Part shown: positions 57,431 to 64,000 of the stretch, one piece after another
Layout: each line of letters begins with the position of its first letter
How positions within the stretch are numbered: the first letter of the stretch is position 1
Assembly (NCBI RefSeq): GCF_001598915.1
Contig: NZ_BDAP01000003.1
Span: 124,001 to 188,000, forward strand
Reading direction: 5' to 3'
Length of the DNA stretch: 64,000 nucleotides
DNA from: Williamsia muralis NBRC 105860
GTDB taxonomy: Bacteria > Actinomycetota > Actinomycetes > Mycobacteriales > Mycobacteriaceae
Program-made: the position numbers and the translations under genes
Notes under the pieces: generated by a model
Told to the model about the DNA's origin: nothing
Databases searched by the model: none
The model's input: only the letters and a program-made list of their open reading frames with translations

Positions 57431-59902
57431 GTGGTGCAACCGCGATTTCTGATCATCGGTGCGGGTGTGGTCGGATCGGCCTTGGCCGATGAGCTGACAG
57501 CGCTGGGATACACAGAGGTGACCGTCCTCGACCGCGGTCCACTCGCGCCTGGTCAGACGCCGATGACAGGTGGGTCCAGTTCGCACGCACCCGGATTGGT
57601 GTTCCAGACCAATCCGTCGCGGACCATGGCGGAGTTCGCGCGCTACACGGCCACCAAGCTCAGGTCGCTGAACACGGCGGACAGCCTCTGTTTCAACACT
57701 GTCGGCGGGCTCGAGGTTGCCACCACGCCCGAGCGACTGGCCGACCTGCACCGGAAGGCGGGCTGGGCGCAGGTCGAGGGAATAGAAGCCGCGGTCGTCG
57801 ATGTCGACGAGTGCGTGCGGCTCCATCCGCTGATCGATCGAGACATCGTTCTGGGCGGCCTGTACACGCCCGCCGATGGCCTGGCCGGTGCGCCGGCCGC
57901 GATCGGGATGCAGATGCGGCGGGCAATCGACCGGGGCGCAACGTTCTTCGGTGGCCAGCAGGTGATCGAGATCAGCCAACGGGCTGGTGTGGTGACCGGC
58001 GTCCGCACCACCGAGCGCACGTTCGAGGCCGACGTCGTGGTCTCGTGTGCCGGGTTCTGGGGCGCCGAACTCGGGAACCTGGTCGGACTGCGGGTACCCC
58101 TGGTCCCGATGGGGCACCAGTACGCCAAAACCACTGCGCTGCCCGTTCTTCGGGACCATCGTGATCAAGCGCGAGGCCACGCCGATGCGAGACTGCCCAT
58201 TCTTCGGCATCAGGACGCCGACCTCTACTATCGCCAGCACGGCGAGGCGATGGGCATCGGGTACTACGGGCATCGCCCGATGCCGGTGGACATGGCCTCT
58301 CTCGAGGAATTGACCGCGGCCCAGCCGATGCCCTCGATGCTGCCCTTCACCGATACCGACTTCGCTCCTGCCTGGACCGAGTCGATGCGTCTTCTGCCTG
58401 CGCTTGCCGAAGTCGGCGTGGTCGAGGGGTTCAACGGCATCTTCTCGTTCACCCCGGACGGGGCCCCAATGATGGGCGAACATCCCGCGCTGTCCGGATT
58501 CTGGGTGGCGGAGGCGGTGTGGGTCACGCATTCGGCCGGTGTGGCCAGGACCATGGCGCGGTGGATCACAGACGGAACCCCCGACCTCGATCTCCATGGT
58601 TGTGACCTCGCCCGGTTCACCTCCTCGCAGCTGACGGCCGATTACGTGGCCGACACGAGTGCACAGGCTTTTGTCGAGGTGTACGACATCATCCATCCCC
58701 GCGACCAACGCTCGGTGCAGCGCGGCCTCGCCAAGAGCCCGTTCCATGCGAGGCACGTGGACGCGGGCGCGGTTTTCCACACCGGCCGCGAGTGGGAACG
58801 GCCGGCCTGGTTCGAGAGCAACGCGGGAATGGTCGACAGTGACGTCCCATACCCCCACGACGGGTGGGCCCGCCGGAACTGGTCGCCGATCGTGCCGGCC
58901 GAAGCTCTCGCAACCCGCCGCCGGGTGGGCTTGTACGACATGACGTCGCTCATGCGGATCGAGGTCACGGGTGCCGACGCCACGAACTTCCTCGACAGGA
59001 TGCTGACCCGCACGGTGCGGCGACCGATCGGGACGGTGATCTACGCGCTGCTCCTGGACGAGTCCGGCGGTGTCCGCAGTGATGTGACGGTTGCCAGGCT
59101 GGGCGAGAACACCTTTCAACTCGGTATCAACGGACCGATGGACATCGACTGGCTGCAACGGCATCGAGCCGATGCCGACGTCACCGTCACCGACATCACC
59201 GCCGCCACCTGTTGCGTGGGTGTATGGGGGCCGTTGGCCCGTGAACTGGTGGCGCCTCTGTGCTCGATCGATCTGTACGACACCACACTCGGCTACTACC
59301 AGGCTGCCCGCGCGATCATCGGCGGCATTCCGGTGACCATGATGCGTATCTCCTACGTCGGCGAGCTGGGGTGGGAGATATACGCCGACGCTGCCCACGG
59401 CGAATTGTTGTGGGACACATTGGCAGACGCGGGAGAACCACTAGGTGCGGTGTGGGCGGGGCGCGGGGCGCTGGACGTGTTGCGCCTTGAAAAGGGTTAC
59501 CGCGCCTGGGGCACCGACGTGGATGCCGAGATGTCTCCCGAGGAAGCAGGGTTGTCCTTCGCGGTGGGAAAGAAGCACGACTTTCTCGGCAGGCACGCGC
59601 TCGAGGCGAGGGCGGTGCGCTCGAAGCTCCACACCCTCGTCGCTCGAGACCCACAGGCGATCGTCATGGGCGGCGAGCCGGTGACCGCGACCGGTCGCGT
59701 GGTCGGCTTTGTCACCTCGGCTGCATTCTCTGCCTTGGTGGGCCGGACGATCTGCTATGCCCGACTGGCGCCGCACCTGTCTGTCGGAGACACCGTCGCC
59801 GTGGAGTACTTCGGGGAGCTCCTCGACTTCGACATCACCGAACCGGTGCTGGTCGACCCAGAGGGAGCACGTGTCAAAGGTCTGATCGGAGTGAAAAATT
59901 GA
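57431..59902 (+). CDS. Dimethylglycine dehydrogenase-like FAD/GcvT protein
   Basis: 823-residue two-part enzyme. The N-terminal amine oxidase half has the FAD motif I-I-G-A-G-V-V-G at about 8-15 and S-S-H-A-P-G with His52, the position that carries covalent FAD in this family. The C-terminal half (about 430-815) is a folate-binding aminomethyltransferase (GcvT) domain with G-L-Y-D-M-T-S and E-L-G-W-E-I-Y. It would demethylate dimethylglycine (or a similar tertiary amine) and hand the one-carbon unit to tetrahydrofolate. The GTG at 57431 has GGAG 7 nt upstream. First gene of a four-gene coupled operon. Confidence 0.87.
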   Translation: MVQPRFLIIGAGVVGSALADELTALGYTEVTVLDRGPLAPGQTPMTGGSSSHAPGLVFQTNPSRTMAEFARYTATKLRSLNTADSLCFNTVGGLEVATTPERLADLHRKAGWAQVEGIEAAVVDVDECVRLHPLIDRDIVLGGLYTPADGLAGAPAAIGMQMRRAIDRGATFFGGQQVIEISQRAGVVTGVRTTERTFEADVVVSCAGFWGAELGNLVGLRVPLVPMGHQYAKTTALPVLRDHRDQARGHADARLPILRHQDADLYYRQHGEAMGIGYYGHRPMPVDMASLEELTAAQPMPSMLPFTDTDFAPAWTESMRLLPALAEVGVVEGFNGIFSFTPDGAPMMGEHPALSGFWVAEAVWVTHSAGVARTMARWITDGTPDLDLHGCDLARFTSSQLTADYVADTSAQAFVEVYDIIHPRDQRSVQRGLAKSPFHARHVDAGAVFHTGREWERPAWFESNAGMVDSDVPYPHDGWARRNWSPIVPAEALATRRRVGLYDMTSLMRIEVTGADATNFLDRMLTRTVRRPIGTVIYALLLDESGGVRSDVTVARLGENTFQLGINGPMDIDWLQRHRADADVTVTDITAATCCVGVWGPLARELVAPLCSIDLYDTTLGYYQAARAIIGGIPVTMMRISYVGELGWEIYADAAHGELLWDTLADAGEPLGAVWAGRGALDVLRLEKGYRAWGTDVDAEMSPEEAGLSFAVGKKHDFLGRHALEARAVRSKLHTLVARDPQAIVMGGEPVTATGRVVGFVTSAAFSALVGRTICYARLAPHLSVGDTVAVEYFGELLDFDITEPVLVDPEGARVKGLIGVKN

Positions 59903-61050
59903 GTGACCGCAGCGCGGGGAACTACGACGTCATCGTCCTGGGTCTGGGTGGGATGGGCTCATCGGCCGCCTATCACCTGGCGCGCCGAGGTATGCGGGTC
60001 CTCGGGCTCGAGCGGTTCGCGCCTGCGCACGACAAGGGGTCCAGCCATGGCGGATCGAGGATCATCCGGCAGTCGTATTTCGAAGACCCCGCTTATGTGC
60101 CGCTGTTGCTGCGCTCCTACGAACTGTGGGAGGAGCTCAAGCAGAACAGCGGTGTCGACGTCTACTCGATCACCGGTGGTCTGTTCATCGGCCCACCCGA
60201 CTCGACGACCTTCTCCGGTTCACTGCGGGCATCGGAGCAGTGGGGTCTGGACCACGAGGTGCTGACCGATCGTGAGGTGCACCAGCGCTTTCCGGCCTTT
60301 GAGCCGCCCGCGGGACAGTTCGCACTCTATGAGCGTATGGCGGGTTTCGCACGACCGGAGTTCACCGTCCGGGCCCACATCGGGCTGGCAGAGCAGGCGG
60401 GTGCCGACCTCCACTTCGGAGAACCGGCGCTGTCGTGGACCGACGACGTCAACGGGGTGAGCGTGCACACCGAGGCCGGTACCTATCAGGCCTCGCAGCT
60501 CGTTGTGTGCCCGGGCGCGTGGGCGCCGAAAATACTGTCCGACATCGGGATTCGGATCAAGATCGAGCGACAGGTGATGTACTGGATCGATCACTCGCCG
60601 GGGTCGCCGTCGATGGAAGGCGGCCCGATCTACATCCAGGAGAACAACAACGTCGAGCAGATCTACGGGTTCCCGCCGATCGACGGTCCTGCAGGTGGAG
60701 CAAAGGTGGCGTTCTTCCGCAAGGGAACCGAATGCACACCGGACACGATCGACCGGGAAGTCCACCCGGATGAGCGCAGGGACATGCTGGACCGGGTCTC
60801 TCAGCTGCTTCCAGGGTTGAGCGGTCCGGTTCTGGACACGGCCACGTGCATGTACTCGACGACTCCGGACGAGAATTTTGTCATCGCCCGACACCCGCTG
60901 CACACCAACGTCTCGGTCGCCTGCGGATTCTCGGGCCACGGGTTCAAGTTCGTGCCAGTGGTCGGGGAGATACTCGCCGATCTGGTCGAGCATGGCACCA
61001 CCGACCATCCCATCGCCCTGTTCGATCCGGCCAGACTGGCGAGCGCATGA
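59899..61050 (+). CDS. Monomeric sarcosine oxidase / N-methyl amino acid oxidase
   Basis: 383-residue flavoprotein of the MSOX/MTOX group. FAD motif G-L-G-G-M-G-S-S-A near the start, G-S-S-H-G-G-S-R, and Cys317 in C-M-Y-S-T-T-P-D, the residue that covalently binds FAD in monomeric sarcosine oxidases. Expected reaction: sarcosine to glycine plus formaldehyde with peroxide release. The TTG start at 59899 overlaps the preceding stop codon and has GGAG 7 nt upstream. Its stop overlaps the next gene in ATGA. Confidence 0.87.
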   Translation: MSDRSAGNYDVIVLGLGGMGSSAAYHLARRGMRVLGLERFAPAHDKGSSHGGSRIIRQSYFEDPAYVPLLLRSYELWEELKQNSGVDVYSITGGLFIGPPDSTTFSGSLRASEQWGLDHEVLTDREVHQRFPAFEPPAGQFALYERMAGFARPEFTVRAHIGLAEQAGADLHFGEPALSWTDDVNGVSVHTEAGTYQASQLVVCPGAWAPKILSDIGIRIKIERQVMYWIDHSPGSPSMEGGPIYIQENNNVEQIYGFPPIDGPAGGAKVAFFRKGTECTPDTIDREVHPDERRDMLDRVSQLLPGLSGPVLDTATCMYSTTPDENFVIARHPLHTNVSVACGFSGHGFKFVPVVGEILADLVEHGTTDHPIALFDPARLASA

Positions 61051-62228
61051 CCGTCACCGAACCGGCGGATTCGCCGGCATCGGGGCGACATGCCTCCAGA
61101 CCCTCTTCTGCGCCTTCGGAACCGGCGTTGATTCCCACGCTGGCAGGCGAGGCGTACACCGATCCGAGTTTCTTCGCGGCCGAACAGGAACGGATCTTCG
61201 AGCGGATGTGGTTCTGTGCCGTGCTCGTCGCCGATGTGCCCACTGCCGGTTCGTTCCGCACAGTCGTCATCGGCCGAGAGAGCGTGCTGGTCGTCCGGGG
61301 TCGCGACGGGACATTACGTGCGTTCCTCAACAGTTGCCGCCACCGCGGTGCACTCATCTGTGACCAGCCCGAGGGGCAGGTGCGGCGCAACCTGCAATGC
61401 CCGTATCACGCCTGGACCTACGGGCTGGACGGAAAACTCGTCGCCGCACCCAACCTGGCCGATCTCGGTGACATCGACCGGGCCGCTTACGGTCTGATCC
61501 CCGTCGCCGCCACCGAGTGGCTCGGCTACCTGTGGGTCTGTCTGGCCGACACCCCGCCGTCGTTTGCCGACGAGGTTGTCGGCGCCGTGACGGACAGGCT
61601 CGGGAGCACGGAGTCGATCGAGCGATACGAGGTCGATCAGTTGGTACTGGGCCGACGTGAGCGGTACGAGGTCGCCGCGAACTGGAAGCTCATCATCGAG
61701 AACTTCATGGAGTGCTATCACTGCGCCACCATCCACCCGGAGTTGACCGAGGTGCTGCCGGAGTTCGCCGACGGTCTGGCGGCCCAGTACTACGTGGGCC
61801 ACGGCGCACTGTTCGGCGAGGATGTCGAAGGATTCACCGTCGACGGTTCACCCGGCCACGGGACATTGCCGGCGTTGTCGGATGCGCAAGATCGCCGGTA
61901 CTACGCGATCACGGTACGGCCGCAGGTGTTCATCAACCTGGTCCCCGACCATGTGATCGTGCACCGGATGTACCCGGTGGCGGTCGACGCCACGGTTGTC
62001 GAATGCGACTGGCTCTATCGGCGAGAAGTGGTGGATTCAGGTGCGGACCTGGACAAGTCGGTCGAGTTGTTCCATCGGGTCAACCTCCAGGACTTCGCCG
62101 CGTGTGAGCGCACTCAGCCGGGCATGTCCTCTCGTGCCTACCGCCGCGGCGGCGTACTGGTTCCCGCCGAGCACCACATCGGCGAGTTTCATGATTGGGT
62201 ACGTACGGAGGTCGATCCGGCGTCATAG
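61047..62228 (+). CDS. GbcA-like Rieske oxygenase large subunit
   Basis: 393-residue ring-hydroxylating-type oxygenase. Rieske cluster ligands Cys97, His99 (C-R-H-R-G) and Cys118, His121 (C-P-Y-H-A-W). Mononuclear iron ligands His225 and His230 in [14 protein letters not shown]. This motif and the neighbours match GbcA, which demethylates glycine betaine to dimethylglycine and formaldehyde; stachydrine demethylase is the main alternative. Its electrons probably come from the ferredoxin-reductase pair on the other side of the IclR gene. Confidence 0.87.
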   Translation: MTVTEPADSPASGRHASRPSSAPSEPALIPTLAGEAYTDPSFFAAEQERIFERMWFCAVLVADVPTAGSFRTVVIGRESVLVVRGRDGTLRAFLNSCRHRGALICDQPEGQVRRNLQCPYHAWTYGLDGKLVAAPNLADLGDIDRAAYGLIPVAATEWLGYLWVCLADTPPSFADEVVGAVTDRLGSTESIERYEVDQLVLGRRERYEVAANWKLIIENFMECYHCATIHPELTEVLPEFADGLAAQYYVGHGALFGEDVEGFTVDGSPGHGTLPALSDAQDRRYYAITVRPQVFINLVPDHVIVHRMYPVAVDATVVECDWLYRREVVDSGADLDKSVELFHRVNLQDFAACERTQPGMSSRAYRRGGVLVPAEHHIGEFHDWVRTEVDPAS

Positions 62229-62287
62229 TTGTTCCACGACACACCCGGCCGCGCGAGATCGGCCCAGGGCGAGAGGAGTCCGACCGC

Positions 62288-63766
62288 GTGGCAGATCTGT
62301 TGATCGGAGGCAAGTGGGTCGCCTCGTCCTCGGGCGAGCGACGCGATTGCATCAATCCCGCAGACGGTTCGGTGGTGGCGACGGTCGACGAGGCGAGTGC
62401 CGATGATGCTCGTGCTGCCGTCGACGCGGCCCGCGCCGCCTTCCCGGTATGGTCCGCCACCGCTGTCGCCGAGCGTGCCGCTGCTCTCGACAGCATCGCG
62501 GACCTCCTCGGCCGCGACCGCGAGCAGCTGGCCCGTATCGAGACCCTCGACACGGGGAAGACCCTGGCAGAGAGCCACATCGACATCGACGATGTGATCT
62601 CGGTGTTCCGGTACTACGCGAATCTGGCACGCACCCAGGCCGACCGGGTCGTCGATGTCGGCAACCCGGAGGTGATCTCGCGGGTGGTGGCCGAACCCGC
62701 AGGGGTCTGCGTCATGATCGCCCCGTGGAACTACCCGCTGCTGCAGATCTCGTGGAAGGTGGCTCCGGCGCTGGCTGCAGGTTGCACCATGGTGCTCAAA
62801 CCCAGTGAGGTGACCCCCCTTTCGACCATCGAGTTCGCAAAGCTGATGTCGGAGGCAGGTGTCCCGGACGGGGTGGTGAACCTGGTCCAGGGGAGCGGCG
62901 CTGCGGTCGGCGGGGCGCTCACCGACAACCCCGACGTCGATCTCATCTCGTTCACCGGTGGACTCGCCACCGGTCAGAAGATCTGCGAGGTGGCGGCCAA
63001 GCATGTCACCAGGGTTCTCGTCGAACTGGGCGGGAAGAACCCGCACATCGTTTTCGCCGATGCGCTTGCGGACGACCAGGCGTTCGCCAATTCGGTGGAC
63101 CAGGTGCTCACAGGTGTATTCCTTCATTCCGGCCAGGTGTGCTCGGCCGGAACCCGATTGATCATCGAAGAGTCGGTGGCCGATGACTTCGTCGACGCGC
63201 TGGTCACCGCGGCCGAGCAGATCGTGATGGGTCCGGGCCTCGACCCGGCGAGCAGGACCGGCCCCCTGGTGTCCGAAGCGCAGCTGCGCAAGATGCAGGA
63301 GTTCGTCCGGGTGGGTGTCGAGGAGGGAGCCGCCCTCGTCGCCGGCGGACGACAGCCCGATGACGAGGAACTCGCGTCCGGGTTCTTCTTCCTGCCGACC
63401 ATCTTCGACCACTGCGATCGGAGCATGCGGCTGATCCGCGAGGAGACGTTCGGTCCGATCCTCACCGTCGAGCGATTCAGCTCCGAGGCCGAGGCGCTCG
63501 AACTCGGCAACGACACGGAGTACGGCCTCGCTGCAGGTGTCCGCACCTTCGATGCCGCCAAGGCCGAGCGCATGGCCCGCGGGCTGCGTCACGGCACCGT
63601 GTGGGTCAACGATTTCGGCTACTACACCCCGGCCGCGGAATGGGGTGGTTTCGGGCGATCCGGCAACGGACGCGAACTCGGACCGACAGGGCTGTCGGAA
63701 TACCAAGAGCTCAAACATATTTGGAACAACACCGCGGCGCCCGCCGCGGGATGGTTTTCCGGCTAG
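62288..63766 (+). CDS. betB: Betaine-aldehyde dehydrogenase-like NAD aldehyde dehydrogenase
   Basis: 492-residue aldehyde dehydrogenase. N-terminal Rossmann part with P-W-N-Y-P-L-L-Q and F-T-G-G, catalytic Glu246 in E-L-G-G-K-N-P and nucleophile Cys285 in G-Q-V-C-S-A-G. The GTG at 62288 has GAGAGGAG upstream. In context it likely oxidises betaine aldehyde to glycine betaine, feeding the demethylation genes before it. No choline oxidase or dehydrogenase is visible in the window. Family assignment is firm; the exact aldehyde is inferred. Confidence 0.85.
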   Translation: MADLLIGGKWVASSSGERRDCINPADGSVVATVDEASADDARAAVDAARAAFPVWSATAVAERAAALDSIADLLGRDREQLARIETLDTGKTLAESHIDIDDVISVFRYYANLARTQADRVVDVGNPEVISRVVAEPAGVCVMIAPWNYPLLQISWKVAPALAAGCTMVLKPSEVTPLSTIEFAKLMSEAGVPDGVVNLVQGSGAAVGGALTDNPDVDLISFTGGLATGQKICEVAAKHVTRVLVELGGKNPHIVFADALADDQAFANSVDQVLTGVFLHSGQVCSAGTRLIIEESVADDFVDALVTAAEQIVMGPGLDPASRTGPLVSEAQLRKMQEFVRVGVEEGAALVAGGRQPDDEELASGFFFLPTIFDHCDRSMRLIREETFGPILTVERFSSEAEALELGNDTEYGLAAGVRTFDAAKAERMARGLRHGTVWVNDFGYYTPAAEWGGFGRSGNGRELGPTGLSEYQELKHIWNNTAAPAAGWFSG

Positions 63767-63796
63767 GCGAGGCGTCCTTCGAAAGGTTATGGCCCA

Positions 63797-64000
63797 ATGA
63801 CCACAACGCAACCCGGGGGCGCGCCCCCGCTCGGATCGACATCTTCGTCCGCCGACACCGGGATGGAGCATTTCGGTTACAAGCCCAGCCTCGATCGCAG
63901 TATCGGCAAGTTCGCCAGTTTCGCGGCCGGCGTGTCCTACATCTCGATCCTGACCGGCACCTTCCAGTTGTTCTACTTCGGTTTCGGTACCGCCGGTCCG
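63797..64000 (+). CDS. APC-family permease, 5' part
   Basis: The first 68 codons of a gene running off the window. A Thr/Gly/Pro-rich start is followed by S-I-G-K-F-A-S-F-A-A-G-V-S-Y-I-S-I-L-T-G-T-F-Q-L, the typical first span and sodium/substrate-site turn of amino acid-polyamine-organocation permeases. In this position it may import betaine, choline or an N-methyl amino acid. Too little is present to choose. Confidence 0.7.
   Translation, partial: MTTTQPGGAPPLGSTSSSADTGMEHFGYKPSLDRSIGKFASFAAGVSYISILTGTFQLFYFGFGTAGP

Noticed and set aside
58139-58207. 15-bp direct repeat CTGCCCRTTCTTCGG, 54 bp apart, inside the dimethylglycine-dehydrogenase-like gene
   Set aside because: The reading frame is continuous and the encoded segment looks normal for the family; probably chance similarity of two L-P-x-L-R codon runs.
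57347-59398. A 683-codon open frame on the minus strand opposite the dimethylglycine-dehydrogenase-like gene
   Set aside because: Composition is a mirror of the well-recognised plus-strand gene, no family motif appears, and long antisense frames are expected at this GC content. The same applies to antisense frames opposite proS (30880-32433), infB (36302-37741) and betB (62189-63871).
1-64000. tRNA, rRNA, insertion sequence, prophage or CRISPR content
   Set aside because: Intergenic gaps are short and none shows a cloverleaf, transposase frame, or spaced direct repeats.

Overview
The window is about 64 kb of high-GC actinobacterial chromosome. It holds roughly 54 tightly packed genes with many GTG starts and 4-nt start/stop overlaps. 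A mycothione reductase, PptT, Rip1- and EfpA-like proteins and a PbpA/Rv2864c-like lipoprotein place it in the Mycobacteriales. The gene order follows, in reverse, the Mycobacterium tuberculosis stretch from about Rv2881c (cdsA) to Rv2779c (aldR). Departures from that order (hmuTUV, puuE, cobQ, a betaine-type catabolic island) suggest a free-living relative such as Gordonia, Williamsia or Rhodococcus; the genus cannot be fixed from sequence reading alone. I see no rRNA, tRNA, insertion sequence, prophage or CRISPR array.

Region by region. 1-5.6 kb: the 3' end of cdsA, a small LapA-like membrane protein, rlmN, a SAM methyltransferase, an ankyrin-repeat lipoprotein overlapping a DUF2631 membrane protein, and a PuuE-type deacetylase. 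5.7-12.1 kb: the isoprenoid and envelope block dxr-rip1-ispG, then a GNAT protein and a penicillin-binding lipoprotein. 12.2-15.3 kb: a minus-strand heme uptake operon hmuTUV with a possible iron box. 15.3-18.6 kb: map, cobQ and an epoxide-hydrolase-like protein. 18.6-21.1 kb: a minus-strand lysophospholipase-like hydrolase coupled to mycothione reductase. 21.2-30.1 kb: mqo, a GNAT gene, and a cobalamin run (fused AAA/VWA chelatase, cobO, cobB, cysG) ending in efpA. 30.1-33.7 kb: yaaA, proS, a ferritin-like protein and a Tat lipoprotein.

33.9-51.2 kb is the translation and RNA block: rimP-nusA-ylxR-infB-ylxP-rbfA-nrnA-MATE, then pptH-pptT-truB, an MntR/SirR regulator, ribF-rpsO, gpsI (pnp) and an M16 peptidase. 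The 3' end of infB is followed by an intact 24-codon ORF that repeats the last 19 residues of IF-2 with only synonymous changes. 51.2-54.8 kb: a cNMP/CBS/DUF294 protein, alanine dehydrogenase and its divergent Lrp-type regulator.

54.8-64 kb is the most lineage-specific part. It encodes a Rieske ferredoxin and its FAD reductase, an IclR regulator, a dimethylglycine-dehydrogenase-like protein, a sarcosine-oxidase-like protein, a GbcA-like Rieske oxygenase, a betaine-aldehyde-dehydrogenase-like protein and the start of an APC permease. Together they can form a complete route for stepwise N-demethylation of glycine betaine or a similar betaine. Matching 17-bp GTTGC-N7-GCAAC operators lie in front of both transcription directions.
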